A stretch of 64,000 nucleotides of DNA from Bemisia tabaci (lineage: Eukaryota; Arthropoda; Insecta; Hemiptera; Aleyrodidae): the NCBI RefSeq assembly GCF_918797505.1, contig NC_092796.1, positions 310,001 to 374,000 of the forward strand. Reading direction: 5' to 3'. The stretch's first letter is position 1. The number at the start of each line of letters is the position of its first letter. Below, in pieces: positions 33,157-46,287 of the stretch. The notes under the pieces were generated by a model. That model had not been told where the DNA came from. It saw nothing but the letters and a program-made list of their open reading frames with translations, and made no database searches. The translations under genes were made by a program, and so were the position numbers.

Positions 33157-34602
33157 CCTAAGCTCTCCGAGGCTCTTCCAGGACAAGGGGGATTGGGTAA
33201 AGGGGGTTTGAATGGTGGAGGTGTGGAGTGGTGTGTCTGTGAGGGGGGGTTATGTGAAGGAAAGTAAAACGATGAGGAAAATGATTCCATTACTGACCTC
33301 CTGTTGACCTCCTACGAAGAGGTCTTTATAAGACGTTAGACGTAAAGGCGCAGTTATGGTCTGGAAGTCCGGGTCTTGAGGAGGGAGGGGGAGGCTTCAT
33401 TTTTACGCATACTGTCGCGGCTTTTTTGTTGTTTTTTCGGCGTGAAACAAACCCTTAGGCTTCAAGGACTTAAAACAATATGATAGAGGCAAGGCAGGTT
33501 TCGGAGGCTTGAAACAAGTAGGGAGCCCACCTAAGCCCGTCTAGATACAACGCCTCTGATCAGGTGCCAGGGAGAAAAATTGTAGATATCCCCGTCAAAA
33601 TTTATGACACCTTGGCTGGATTTTTCGATCGGAAACTACGCTGAAATAACTTGCATATGCTTAAATAGGAGGTGAAATTTCAGATAAACATTGTCTCTAG
33701 ACATTTTTTAATGGAGCAAAAAAAAAAAAAAAAAAACTTCCTGCGTCAAGGAAGCAATTTATCACGCCAATTAAAATTTCAAGTTTGATATTTATCTTTC
33801 GCGAAACAATTTTCCTGTTTCAGGTTGAGCCATTTGATACCATCAAACATTTCACTTGCTACAAAGATCATTTTCCTCATAAAAACAGTTCATTTCTCTG
33901 TGTATTCCTTCGTCTCTTAGACGGGAGCTGCGACAATTAAAAATGATGCTGGAGCGTAAAAATGGAGTCAGTGGTCCCGGAGGGCAGAAGCGAGTTTTGT
34001 AAGATTTGAGTGGAGCAACTTTCCAGCGTGGTTTGAGGGCATCTCGGAATCAATTTTTCAATGAGACGGTTTTGTGATAAATCATCAGCACAAAGTAGCT
34101 CTTGCTCGAGGCACTGTATACCCAGCGCTTTTCAAGTAGAAAGGAGGTTCTATGCTGGCTCTCTTCGAAAATCAATATTTGCCCTTTAGTCTATGTGTTT
34201 TATTTACCCCGTCTCAGCACATATTTGACGAGACTATTGCGATATTAGGGTACATAATCAATCTAAATTCCGGATGTACCTATTTGTCGATTGAAACCAA
34301 TCATATTTTGCAGAATCAATTTCTCATTTCTCAGCTCCGATTCCCTAGGGTATTTTTTGTGCTACCTGAAAGCGATGGGCACCTCTTTATTAAGCGCATT
34401 TATTGACGCGGATGCGAGAATGAGAGAGCATTTATTTAGAGGCTGAAAGGTCTTTGAGCTCTTTTAGAATATATTCCAAGCCTCACAACTGTTATGTCCT
34501 TGTTTTTTATGTATTTTTTTCCAAAAAAAAAAAAAAAAAAAAATCTTCAATTTTTTCTTTGACTGTAATCATATTCAGTTTGTCAATATTTTTAATGTGC
34601 TT

Positions 34603-34604
<2 letters not shown>

Positions 34605-34652
<48 letters not shown>
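34605..34652. repeat. T48 homopolymer
   Basis: An uninterrupted run of 48 T. No retroelement body is recognisable beside it. Confidence 0.95.
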
Positions 34653-34655
<3 letters not shown>

Positions 34656-35109
34656 TGATGTGATTTTTCATTGCTATTGACATTTTAATGTCGTATTTTA
34701 CCTCAAGTTTGCTCATGTTTCCCCCCTCCCTTTTCCTTTTTATTGTAAATTGCATGAAATCAGTTCGCATGCTTCATTTTTATGGAGCCGTTTTTTTATT
34801 ATTATTATTCAGCTTCCAAATCTATCTAAAAAGGAGGATTTTCATAGATAGATTTCTTGGTAACAATTAAGTAATAAACTATGTATACGTTTTGTAATCT
34901 AAGAGTAATATTATAATTCACAAGATGAAAATGGACAGCTCAAAAAAGATTTTGGTACTCCATCAGATTCTCATCATAACAGCGGCAATTATTCTTTTGT
35001 TACGCGCAAGATTTATTTTTTTAATAAATAATAACTTATTCTGACCAGTTTGTGTGGTTTCCTTTATTTTTAGCCCGTTTGATTTAAAAAAAAAGAAAAG
35101 GAAAAGTGG

Positions 35110-35222
35110 AACAAACAAAATACAAACAAATAAACAAACCAAAAAACAAACAAACAAACAATTAAACAAATAAACAAACAAACAAACAAACAAACAAACA
35201 AACAAACAAGCAAACGAACAAA
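35110..35222. repeat. (CAAA)n microsatellite
   Basis: This is a tetranucleotide array with minor interruptions, about 110 bases. It creates a repetitive open frame on the minus strand that is not a gene. Confidence 0.95.
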
Positions 35223-36485
35223 GAGTATAATATGGCTATCAATCTATTTTTCCAGACTTATCTCTGAGTGATTTAGGATTTCAATTGCTCAGAAAATTCC
35301 ATTTCATCATTGCAATGAATCAAAATCCCCGATCGTGTTTTATATTTAAAAAAGAAGATTAGGTAATTAAATTGTTTCCTGGAATCCTTGCATGTAAAAT
35401 GAGTGGTAGTCTGTTCATGATTGGCTCAAAATTTGGGTTGAGTGAAAGGGTCAGATCAGGATCAAATCATGAACGATCCCCAATATTTTTTACTAAAGAC
35501 TTTTCTTTACATATCCTTGAATGTGAGAAAGAAATTCCATGGAGATCTCCAGAGAAACTCTTGGTAAATGGTTGAAAACATTAGCGGTGCTTTGCGACGT
35601 TGCACGCGGACGCAATATTTGTATCCGTCGGTAGTAACGATAATTTTGTCTAAAAGTTCCACATTTGTGCATAAAACAATAGTGCGTTGCCTTTTTTAGG
35701 AAATTTTGCCTCGATAATCACTACATACTCACCAAAAGCATAAGTGTGAATTAGATGACATAAATTGCAAACGTCATCTAGGGAGACAGATTTTGATTGC
35801 GCGCCAGTTTAATTTCTCATGCGCAAAATATCCGTATGTATGATCCGCCCGACTCAATAAATATTTGATTCCCCACAGCCCCTCAACTGTCTGTTCCATC
35901 GTCCACCTCCATGAAAGCACGAATTATACCTCTTTCTACGTGTGAAAGCAAAATTCGGGAAACAAAAGTGCTGAGTTTCTACAATATCTGATTCTCTCGT
36001 AGGATTTAGTTGCTTATCCAAGTATTACCGAATTAACATAAAAATTTTAGTGAACTTACCTCAAAGATTTATGGTCTAAATATGTTTACCAAAGTGGACA
36101 GGCCTGGAATTCAATGAAAATTTAAAAACGATAGGCTCATTAAAACACTATTACATACCGACTGTCAAAAGGAAGAGCTCGGAAGATCTCAACATTTCAT
36201 GACGAAAAATGACTCTTCCAGGGGTCAAACAGCCTAAAAAGATGATAAATGCAGAGTGTCAGCTCTAATATTAATGAAAATTATCCTCGTGTGAGTGACG
36301 TGATGGCGAGCCATAATCAAATTTGGACTATACTGCGCAAAAAGAGACCAAAAAAATAAATACCTTTCAATAGGCATTCGAAATTACCGGTATAAGTGGT
36401 TTCTTAGGTGACCTAGGAGGTTGTAAGTCCCTCTCAGGACTTTGGGGTAGCGAAAATTTTGGGACTCATATTAAGGGGTCCAAAT

Positions 36486-36738
36486 GGACCGCGTTAAGCG
36501 GAAAGGAACCAAGGCACATCAACTATTGCCACATTTATTTGGGCAATTTAATAATTTACATGAAAATGGTTGTGCGGTTTTGCGAGCAAATTTCAGTAAA
36601 TTCTCAGCATCGTGCGAAGCAAATTCCTCAAAAGTTTCCAAAGAATCCGCACAAACGTTCTCTCATAAATATTTAAATTACCCTGTTAAATTTGGCGATA
36701 GCTGATGTTGCTTGGTTCCTTTCTGCTAAACGCGGGTC
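36486..36738. mobile_element. MITE, GGACCGCGTTAAGC-ended
   Basis: GGACCGCGTTAAGCGGAAAG followed by GAACCAAG at the left is mirrored by CTTGGTTCC and CTGCTAAACGCGGGTC at the right. Diverged ends occur near 14,200 and 46,730. The open frame inside is a by-product. Confidence 0.7.
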
Positions 36739-37107
36739 AAATGTTCTTACTGTTATAGACTAAGCTAAGAAATCAATGTCAGGCTACACCAAGGAAACTT
36801 TGGAAAAACACAACTCCTGTCTGTATCGTTTTCCTCACATGACTGTTGTTCTAACAATGTAAATCTATGAATATTCGGTTTCGTAAATTTTGTATATGTA
36901 ATCCGTCAATTGCAATGACTTAAACAAGTTGAGTAATCATGAAACAACAACGTGGCAACGATACATTATTTTCAAGACTTATCAGTGTTTCTGAAATTCC
37001 TGAAAAGTGTGTCTTTAAAACTTTAAAAACAAAATCATATTCCTAAAAAATACCACTCCGAAGATGGAGCATTTTTATAGGATGTCCTCTCATTATTCCT
37101 TCCGTGC

Positions 37108-37367
37108 TGCCGTCCAAAATAAAAACGCCGTAACTCGATTTCAAATTTTAAATTTTTCTTCCACGCACATTGGCACATTGTTTTATCACGAGAAAATCCA
37201 ACTGTCATAGGGCTTCGTTTTTTCATTTTGAGTTTTCAATGGCATGCCAAAGTAGAGTAAAAAACTCGAAGGATGAATATTCGTTTGTTTTCTCGTAAAA
37301 TAGCATTTCGTCGGGAAAAATTGAAAAATATTGAATGAAGATACGGCGTTTTTATTTTTGACGGCAG
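37108..37367. mobile_element. MITE, CTGCCGTC-ended (copy 1 of family)
   Basis: CTGCCGTCCAAAATAAAAAC and its mirror at 37,343-37,367 bound about 260 bases. Related copies lie at 40,492-40,744 and 52,550-52,808, and one end lies inside 23,755-24,325. Confidence 0.7.
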
Positions 37368-37758
37368 TAGGGGAGTTTTCAATCCATCCCGTAATCGGGA
37401 AGTAAATATTAACAAACCCTTAAAAAATGATGATCAGATGATCAGACTGAGTTTCGAGATCGACTATTTTGTGCAAGGTTCTCTATGATTCGACCATGGC
37501 CGTATCATAAATTGCAAGTGTGAGGTTTTTAAAACAAAATCTAAAAGAAGAGGGGGCATAGTGCAGTGTTGTAAAAAAGTTGGATAAAAGTGTGTGTGTC
37601 TAAAGTTGGATGAACTGAAAGGGGGTGAAGGTTGGAAAATTGCTACTGGATGGGCAAAGAAATTAGCAAATAGGAGGGTTCAAGCCCCCGTGTGGTTACG
37701 GCCCCCTTCGATCATTTTTCATGATTTTAACTTAGAAATATTGAGTCAGCCATTACAA

Positions 37759-38316
37759 TGGACCACTAGACAAGGTACGAGGTTAAGCATTCCGATTTAT
37801 ATTTCTTAACCAAAATATGTCACGTTAAGCGCGATTTACGCAACGAAAATTACTGAAATTAACCATTATCCAAGACATTTCATGTTTTTTTTTTTTTTTT
37901 TTTCGCATGAATTTAAATCTCTCGTTCATGAAAACACAATGGTCTATGTGCGTCAAATCGCGCAATAAACGCTACCATGACAGTCTTTGTGATATATAAA
38001 TTTGGCAATCTTGAAGCTTTGGCTCAGCAGTATACCAAGCTGTATATAGTTTGGACAAACAGGTTGAGAAATGAAAAAAGCTCGATTGAGAAATCTGCCA
38101 AAACCGTTGTGGTGCGCGATTGGACTCATGTAGAGTATTGAGTATCTTGTGACTGGGCAATTCAAATTTCCCGTGACCAATGTAAAATGAAAAAATTGAT
38201 ATCATACTTAGGAGTTGATTTCAGTAATTTTTGATGCAAGCGTCATCTTCGACCTGAAATTAGGGTTAGGAAACGTGAATCAGAATGCTTGAATTCGTAC
38301 CTCGTTTATTGGTCCA
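37759..38316. mobile_element. MITE, TGGACCACTAG-ended (copy 1)
   Basis: The ends TGGACCACTAGACAAGG and, inverted, TGGACCAATAAACGAGG bound 558 bases, with inverted similarity extending about 190 bases inward. It holds a T18 run. The same family is at 58,678-59,230, and short related ends occur near 42,669-42,778 and 38,622-38,630. Confidence 0.75.
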
Positions 38317-38336
38317 TTCAATCTAAAAAAGCGAAC

Positions 38337-38615
38337 GTAAAGAACTTTCCTAACTTTTCTCGGAAAAAATATGCCATCGGGAGAAACGAGGAAACGTTGG
38401 AATGTCCGTACAGCGTCGGAAGACAACTTGAGTTTTTTAGGCCTCATTATTCGATGCCTCGTTTATTCCAACGCGAGTTTGATTAATTGCGCCAAACACA
38501 GTGCGACCAGCGTTAAACGCATATTAGCGCCTGCAAGACTGGAGGAATACTTCTCGCATTGCGTCAAACGCAGTGCATGTCGGTCAGTTGGCGCGGAACA
38601 CACAGTAGCGCTATT
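38337..38615. repeat. Dispersed repeat, second copy of 15,484-15,775
   Basis: It starts with the same TAAAGAACTTTCCTAACTTT and keeps the order of blocks, including the GCGTTAAACGCATATTAGCG and ACTTCTCGCATTGCG units. Open frames across it are incidental. Confidence 0.7.
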
Positions 38616-39911
38616 CAGTGGTCCATTTCAAAAAGTTGAAATTCACAGGAAAGAAAAACAACTAGCTATCTACTAGCTATCTTTTTAGTAATGAATGTCG
38701 AATAAATATAGTTGAGGTCATGTGGATCGCATTTAGCATGAAGGAATCAGCGCAATCACAGTGTTTTACAAGTGTTGCTTCTTTAGAATTATCTAAAAAA
38801 TCTCTCATAATAGCAAGTGGTTTTTGCTTCCTTCCAAAAATTTGTTAATTTTAAAGGGAAAAAATTGTGTGAATTGTAATACTGCACATATACTAAGTAT
38901 TTTTAAAAGAAAAGTAGAAGTTGCAAGATTGTAAAAGCACTTTTATCGCGCTGGTTACTTTTTGCTAAATGAGATCCATGTATGTCTCTAAGATTGAGTT
39001 AAGTCAGTTAATTTGGCGAATTCTGTTGCATTAATATTGAATTTACAAACAAATTTAATTTCGAACGTGTCTGGCTTAGCATGAAATGACCTATTAAGTA
39101 CTTTTAAAAAGGAGTTTTGTTTTTTCATTCCAAAAAAATTGCAAAGTTGTTAGGTAAGTATTTTTCATTAAAGCAGCGGAAGTTCTTCTACACACTTTGT
39201 TTTCGTATAAATCTCACTTTCCGATTTTTTTAACATGCTGGGTGTAAACATCAACCGATTCAACAAGTCTGGAGCACACTGAAACAAAGAATTGGAGAGA
39301 CACATGAAAGCTTTATCTAACATTTTCTTTTTCACACACTCTCTTTTGCACCTCAACCTTTAGATGGCAGCCGTGAGACGGAGGGAAGGTTAGGTATCCC
39401 TTCCGACGTGACCGTCCTGCAATCTGGAAGGACATTTTAGAGACCCCGCATAGGTATCGTCCCTTTAGAGTAATAGCTACTTCCGGAGATCAACGCTCAG
39501 ATTCGCCAATAATGGTGACAGATGACCTAGGAGGTAAGCGATGTTGGTTTAGGAAACCTAAACTGATTTGCAAAAAGTCGCTCAGCAAATTGCTCACCCT
39601 GACATTCATCGATCAGTATTACATCGTTTAGAATTTTCGTGTTTCGTGTTACTCTATGTCACTTTTTTGTGTCACATCAACCCATTTGGCTGCTCAACAC
39701 AATTTTGTGTTAAATCGACCCTAATTAAAGGTCACTTTGAGACTTCGAGACATGAAGAAAGTGTTTTGCGAAACTCATGTACTCTTGTTCCATCCCAATG
39801 CTCATCTCATGTTTTACTTCCCATATCAACAAAAAAATGTGGTCACCTATACTTACTGTGTAGGCAGGTTTTATTTGAATGTTTGCTCATCAACTTTCCC
39901 ACGAATCACCA

Positions 39912-40022
39912 TCGTATATATAAGCTCCAAGACCTCCTAAATTTGCAAATCTGGTAACGCTTAGTGCCAGCGTTCTACCGGGCCGATTTTCTTGATTTTT
40001 ACGGCTATCGACAGGCAGTTAA
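39912..40022 (+). mobile_element. Truncated 5' end of the Helitron-like family
   Basis: TATATATAAGCTCCAAGACC, then CGCTTAGTGCCAGCGTTCTA and CCGGGCCGATTTTC, match 6,177-6,255 in order. Similarity stops after about 110 bases. Confidence 0.65.
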
Positions 40023-40491
40023 GCTATAAGTAGCGTTGACCTCCGAATTCAACTTTTGCCTCAACGATTACATTGCTTAGTTAGGTGGTGTGGGGTCTTT
40101 AAAATATGTGTCTGCTTGTCTCATAGGGTTTCCGACATGAACTGGTTTTCCTGTGTGTACGGTTATGTCCCTTGCCCGGTAGCGTGGATAATAAAGTAAC
40201 ATCTGGTTGAGAGTTGGCGTCAGTCATAATACGCTGAGTGAAGGACTCGGCAGTTAATTTCGAGAGCCGGGCGATAATTTGTCAACATATTTCAAATTCT
40301 TCGGCGTCCGTCAGAATATAAAACACAGCGAGAGACTGTAAAGCTTTAATTCTAAATCGGGATTTGGGTCCCGGTTGTCTGATGGGCCTGCAGTTGACGC
40401 CACCGAGCGCTGAGCCCTGTCCCGATATCCCACGTCCATTGTTTCCCGCCGCAGCAGAAGCTCCAATAACCATCGAAAAAGATTTCTCATT
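40023..40491. other. Unidentified moderately GC-rich sequence
   Basis: It contains an AATAAAGTAAC motif (40,190) and a minus-strand frame of 63 codons at 40,282-40,473 that I cannot match. It could be a retroelement end. Confidence 0.3.
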
Positions 40492-40744
40492 CTGCCGTGC
40501 TAAGCAAAAACGCCGTTAGAGCCTTCAGACGTTGTCAAATTTGCTGTTTTAAAACAAGAAATTCCCGTTAAACTTATAAATATTTTCCTTCTAATTTTTC
40601 ACAGAATTTTGTTCGCAATTTTATCTCAAGTCTCTAAAAATGCCAAGGTAAAATATTCACAGCTTTCCCTAAAAATAAACATGTTATCGAAGGAAATTCG
40701 ACAACTCTTGAATGTTAGTACAGCGTTTTTTCTTAGTACTGCAG
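40492..40744. mobile_element. MITE, CTGCCGTGCTAAG-ended
   Basis: CTGCCGTGCTAAGCAAAAAC and, inverted on the right, CTGCAGTACTAAGAAAAAAC bound 253 bases. It is the best-preserved copy of the family named at 37,108-37,367. Confidence 0.75.
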
Positions 40745-43700
40745 CATAGCGTCGCGTTTTTTTGGATGTCAGAGCGACGACGTTCCACGCGAATTTTCGA
40801 TTAAAACCGAGCGCCTTACTGCCTAACAATGTGCAGTTGTTTCCCCTTGAATTGTATTCTTTTGATGAAAGTCTACAAACATTATTCCTTGAAATTATCA
40901 TGTATAAAGTGATGGCAAACATTTTAGTCGTTTAGCCCATAGGGAGCGGTTTTTAATCTCAGCATGCCTCTAGCGTTCTAGTATACGAGAGGCAATGCGT
41001 TCAAATGGCGCACCAACGCAACAACAAGATGGCGGAGAAGGGCCTAACATTATTAAGAATCGATAAATAATACGTCATCAAAGAAATTCCTAAGGAACTC
41101 TGCCAGTTCCAAAGGGAGACGGGCGGGGGGGGGGGCCTTCGGAAAGTTTAATCATTCAGGCATTTTTGGAGCAATTTTGAGCTGTTCTTGCCAGAAAATT
41201 TGTCATAAAAAGTAATCATTCAATGTGGACAGAAATTTCTTGTTCTTATTTCATAAAATGTCACACAAATTTGAAGATGGCAAGGTAGATTTCTAGGAGG
41301 GGAGCAGACCCTCCCCCCTCCTAGGACCGGCTATGACTTTGCCACGAACCGGTATGGGAAGAGGCCTAAAGTTTTTCTTCCAAGACTTTCGGAGCAACGG
41401 TGATCGTAATCTTAAATATTCTCCATTTAAAAATGTTAAACTGCAAGCATACGGAATCAAGATGAGCTCGTAATTTCAACATGCACGCAAATAAAATAAT
41501 AGTCAACAGTGCCCACTGGAGAAAAGTTTTTCAACGATTATTATTTTGTCACTGTCTGAAGGAACGGAATTGCTCCGTCCGATGTTGAAGGTAAGTGCAT
41601 TGATACCCTCAACAATATGCAATTGCAGCAGTAAACATTGGTAGGTAAATCACTTCCAACATCGAGAGAAGTTTTATTTTGAAGCGTTCAGCGACGGAGG
41701 GGGAATGCAACTGAGGAAATTAAAAATTCCCTAGCTCCATTCAACCTTTGCACTGTTCTTTCCATATTACAAAAATAACTGGAATTGTTTTTTTGTACTA
41801 CATCTTTCAGATTCTCCTCGAGTCACTGTAACATTGATGGTATTCTTTACTCAGCTCCATGCTTTAAAAAAAATCCCAAGTTAGCTACACTGTTTCCACC
41901 AAGAAAACTACCATAAAATACATTTTTATTAAATATCAAGTCATTTTTGGTCTCTGATCCTCTAAATCGTTCAAATTAAAAAATAATTTGTTGTACAAAA
42001 CACTGATTGAATCTGATCATCCGCATCCTCAGGGATGCGACCTTTGTTCCCGAAGACAAAATTTTCTGAGGAGTATTTTTTGCCCGAAGGCTTCAAAAAT
42101 TGGATAATTAAAATGTTCTTATTCAAAGATGAAATAATTTTGCCTGGCGAAACAAGAGTTCTGTTCATTTAAGAAAAAATTGAATATACAGTTGTTCTAA
42201 AATAAATTCATGTACCAAAACTGGAAATTTTTTTTTTTTTTTTTTAAATGACTATTTTTTTTATACTGAAATGGAAAAGAATTCTCAATATTCGAATTCA
42301 TGAACACAAAGAATGCTGATCTTAGACCTGTTCGTGTTAAATTGAGTCTCTGAACAAGACATGAATTGAGTCACTAAGCAACGTTCTCTTCATAATTTCA
42401 CAAGGAAAGCAAATCACAAAACGGGAAGTCTGAAAATCAACTCCTGAAAAATATATGATTGAGTGTTTAAAATAAAATTGATTGATAGGTAAGTAAACAT
42501 ACAAATGACGTCATGTGTACTCTCTACCTCCATTTGATCTTGCATGTATGTTAAAAATATTTGTTAATTTCTCGCTCAGGGGTTGATTCTCGAGCTACTC
42601 GTTGTGAGAATCGTTTTCTATGTAAGATTTTGAAGAAAAAAGGACTTTTTCCAGGTTCAGACCTTGTTTAATGGACCATTGGACATTATACATGTCTACA
42701 TTGTGTTTTACAAGTAATTTTGATTTAACAAGAAGAGCTGGGATGCTGGATTTCTACAACTGTCGAGTGGTCCATTTCAGATGATTGAAAAAGGCCGTAC
42801 TTATCTTATGCATCGCGACGATCTTGCAGTCAGGTGACGTCAATATATGCCTCAGTCGCTTTGAACGTCGAACTTCATGTTTTTAGCAGAGATTCCGCGA
42901 AAAGTCTGGGACAAAAGTATTTTATGAGAGATGCGCGGACCGTAGATTTCCCACGAAACGTGCTCGTATTTCATCGTTTAAAAATTCATAGCGTCGTTTA
43001 CACTATGTTCTCTTCTCCCCTTTTCTCTGTATCGCTCACTTACTCCTTACATTTTATTCAACGACACGCTTGCACTTGTAAGAAAATCAACCCAATGCGA
43101 TAATTGTCTTCCTTGCTGAAAGATGCAGCCAGGAACAATGAGTACTTTAGAAATCTCAACGGAGTCTCAAAGGCGGAATTAACAGGGGCCTGCCTCGTCC
43201 TAAAATGCGACTTAGCCTTACGCTTTTTCCGCTTCTTGTTCATTTTAAACAACCACAATAAACACGAATTAGCCTGTTCTGTTTTATGACGTCAGATTGT
43301 ATTGCACTACGCAATGAGGAACTATTATTTTTGGCTCATCTATAAACGCATCTGTCTGTGTAAGAGAACCAATGACACATGAATGGTTTCAGCAGTAAGC
43401 AAGAGATAGTACTTCCCGTTTTAGGTGGTGCAACTTAATTAGGTGGACACAAATTTTAATATATACGTAGTCTAAGATATTTCTGAAAAAAAAGAGAGAA
43501 AACAATTATGTGAAATCACTGTCATTTTTGGATATTAATTCAATTATTTTTTTCCGAAAAAAGATCTCAAGATTTCAGGAATAATTGCTCTACGGAAGTT
43601 TGAATTTCCAACTTTTCTTAGGAAAGGGTGTCTGGCCTTCTTGGAGTAGTGCTCTTTTATGCTTCATCCTCCTCCTCTCAACCAAATAGATATCATAGCT

Positions 43701-44277
43701 GCGTTCCTGATTTTCATAATGATCAAAAATAGTAATCGCAGAATAATATAGTTGGATCCATTAAAGCACAAAAGAGCCGACCTAAACGGAGAACGGATAA
43801 ATATGTTCTTCTGTCGGGTTGAATACTGTTTTTGTAAATTTTCGAAATCTTTAAAGCTGAACTTCGTTCCAAGGTCCTCATTAATTTTATTCATTGGAGT
43901 TTAAATTTGGTCCAAAATTGGCATTGTGCTGATTTGATCCTACATGTCTCATACGCATTTAAACCCAGAGGACCTGTAATGTAGTTATAAGATTAGTTTG
44001 TGAAAACCTGTCACATGGGGATTGAAACTTTTCGGAGCCACCGTAATTCAACTACGTGACTCTGCCCACCAAATTAGGTGGGGCAACTGACGATCCCTGC
44101 CTCGAAACTTCGCCATCCCTTCATGTTCATGGCTAACGGTCAAGAAAACTTTCGGCACACTGCTCCCAGCGTGGCCAACTGTTGAATAAAAAATCCAGCA
44201 CAATAAGAGGAGGAGGGGCTTCCAGTGAGGTACGCATAACAGAGAATTAACTCTCTAAGCAGCACTGTGGTAAGTAG
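40745..44277. other. No gene recognised
   Basis: This is AT-rich DNA with scattered homopolymers and a small TGGACCATTGG...GGTCCA pair (42,669-42,778). A GTAAGT at about 41,591 has no convincing exon before it. Confidence 0.4.
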
Positions 44278-44420
44278 TGGCGGATCCAGGGAGGGGGCAT
44301 AGTGGCATAACCCCCCTTCTTGGGCCAGAAAAGGTACAAATAAAATAGGGCAAAAGGGGGAAAGGGGAAAGAGAGAGGGAGCGAAAAAAAATATCCTTAA
44401 AAATTTACTGATATCGTTCT
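44278..44420 (+). mobile_element. hAT-like MITE fragment
   Basis: It starts GTGGCGGATCCAGGGAG and runs through a CCCCCC stretch and a GAAAGAGAGAGGGAG block, matching 833-972 in inverse orientation. The other terminus is not seen. Confidence 0.55.
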
Positions 44421-45054
44421 AAGACTGAAGTATACAACCATAGATTAAATTTTTCACTTTTTTACTAGGGACGGGAAGGGTGAAGGTTGCCATCTACATT
44501 TGAGTTTGCCACTTTTCTGAGCTTTTTTACTTCACTCTAACTTTGTGAGCCTGGTGTAGCTCCTCTTAAAGTTTCGGCAGGAGGAGAAGGGGAAGTGGAG
44601 GAGAGTGTACCTAGCCGCAAATTTTACAGGCTTCCACTTGCAAAAATGAAAACACATGCATGTCATGAGTACATACGTCTAACTACGTAGTCTATATACT
44701 TAAATGAAATTACGCTAAAAGAGGTTATTCAAAGTTCAACTTTCAAATAATGCACAAATGGTATGCTAGAACTCCGGGAGAGACACCCCCCCCCCCCGTT
44801 TGAAGGAACACCCCTAGATTCGCCTTCCTTGACGTCAGAAAATTGCCCCCCCCCCCCCCCCCGACTCACTCTTGAGTCATAGAAGTGGTCTAAGAAGGAT
44901 GCAATGGAGGGTTTCGTGACTGAAATAATTTCTAATCTTTCTCTAAGGTTGAAGAAAGTTTTAAAAAAGATATGGTAAAGATACTCGTTTTGTGCCGATC
45001 AGATCCCTCAAAAAGTATGCTAAAAATTCATTCACGTGGAGGGATGGACACAAA

Positions 45055-45570
45055 TCGTCACCTTTCGGCCAAGTTATCACAAGCGCGATGCGACGTCTCC
45101 AAATTTCCGCCGCTATTTTATTTTTTCATAGAGAAATCACGGAAAAAATGAAATTAGGACTGAGCCCTAGAATTGCTTCACCTCTTACCCCACAGGGGCA
45201 GGCCCTGCGTGGGTAAAGCCCAGCCCTAACTGGGCAGGGTCTAGCCCTTACCAAGTAGGGCTGAACCCTGAAGCAGGTAGGTTTGGGCTCTACCCGCGCT
45301 GGGCCTGCCCCTATAGGGTATGAGGTAGAGCAATTTTACCTACCCGGTAAACCCGGACCTTCCGCGCAGGTACCAGCCCTAAACTCGTTTTTTCCGTGAT
45401 TGTTAGTTGGACCTGTTTGAAAATTTTACTGACTTTTATTGGCAGCACAAAGACAATTTAGTGATATTTTCAGACAGCCTCGTTGAACAATTCCTCTGTA
45501 AGAAAATAAAATGGTGGCGGAAATTTTTAAATGTCGCGTGGCGCTTGTGATACTTTGGCCGGAAGGTGAG
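45055..45570. mobile_element. MITE, TCGTCACCTTTCGGCC-ended (copy 1)
   Basis: TCGTCACCTTTCGGCCAAG...ATCACAAGCGC at the left mirrors GCGCTTGTGATACTTTGGCC at the right, and ATTTCCGCC...ATTTTATT pairs with AATAAAATGG...GGCGGAAAT. The centre (45,160-45,385) holds a palindrome-rich GGGCT/AGCCC insert absent from copy 2 (51,791-52,048). Copy 3 is at 56,416-57,020. Confidence 0.8.
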
Positions 45571-45639
45571 GAAATATTGCGGCATTGTTGAAGGTCCTTC
45601 TTTAAAAGAGAGGTTTTCTATGGAAAGGAGACACGCTGC

Positions 45640-46249
45640 TCTTGGCGACGCGGTGAAAAGTCGGCGACGCGGGTCCAGACAAAGGCATTATTGCCCCACT
45701 GCGCGGCGGGGCGCCCCGGCTGCCTTTTCTCTCTCGCGCCCTCGTAATGTATCCAGCGTGTAACCCGTCAGAATCTCACACGAACCTATTTTTAACCTCA
45801 CTTTTGTACCAAACAAAGCAAAGTTAGGAGGATAGTAGCCCGCGCTGATCCACGCCGCGCGGACCCGGGAACCTCGCGGGGCGAATATTTTTCTTACTTA
45901 GCGTCTAAGCGCGGGAACTTGCTATCCGCCCGTTTTCAATTCGTTTTAATTAAATTCAATATTTTTCACCCGCGAATTGTGCCCATTTTTCTCCGCGCCG
46001 CAGCGTCCCCCGCGCGATAATAGAAATAAATTAAAAAAAGGGTTTTTTGTTGTTGTTTTTTTATCTCGTGCTGCGGTGTCTTGCCCGTGCGGTGCCTCAG
46101 GATTCTCCCTCGTTTCGAGAGTGGACCTAAGCGGTGAATTTACCGCGCTCGTAGTTAGTTTCCTTGAATTTATCTTCGCGTGGAAGTTTTAATAAAGCCT
46201 GGAAGGAGTTGCATTTTACCGTCACTGAGGAGGAGTACCCTACGTCAAG
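45640..46249 (+). promoter_or_regulatory. CpG-rich promoter and 5' untranslated region
   Basis: A dense CpG stretch with GCGCGGCGGGGCG and CCGCGCGGACCCGGG blocks lies directly upstream of the ATG at 46,250. It contrasts with the AT-rich surroundings. No TATA box is evident. The transcription start is not determined. Confidence 0.45.
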
Positions 46250-46287
46250 ATGTCTCAGAAAAGTCACAGGAACCACAGTCAAAAATC
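46250..46287 (+). CDS. Exon 1 of claudin/CACNG-like gene
   Basis: It is a thirty-eight-base coding exon, followed by the perfect donor GTAAGT and preceded by the CpG-rich region. It encodes 12 residues beginning MSQKSHRN. Confidence 0.55.

Larger units (their letters stand above)
33157..36485. other. 3' flank, homopolymers, no further gene recognised
   Basis: It begins with the 3' untranslated region of the stargazin-like gene, whose end is not certain. An AATAAA occurs only at 34,873, with ATTAAA-like variants earlier. A-runs at 33,717 and 34,524, a T48 run and a (CAAA)n array are present. Nothing else reads as coding. Confidence 0.4.

Noticed and set aside
34963..35205. Minus-strand frame with repeated FVCLFVCL pattern
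   Set aside because: It is the translation of the (CAAA)n microsatellite.
36040..36180. Minus-strand GTAAGT donor after a CAG-bounded segment
   Set aside because: The putative exon contains stops in the frames examined.
39568..39957. 129-codon plus-strand frame
   Set aside because: No recognisable motif, another frame overlaps it, and its end runs into the truncated Helitron-like fragment.
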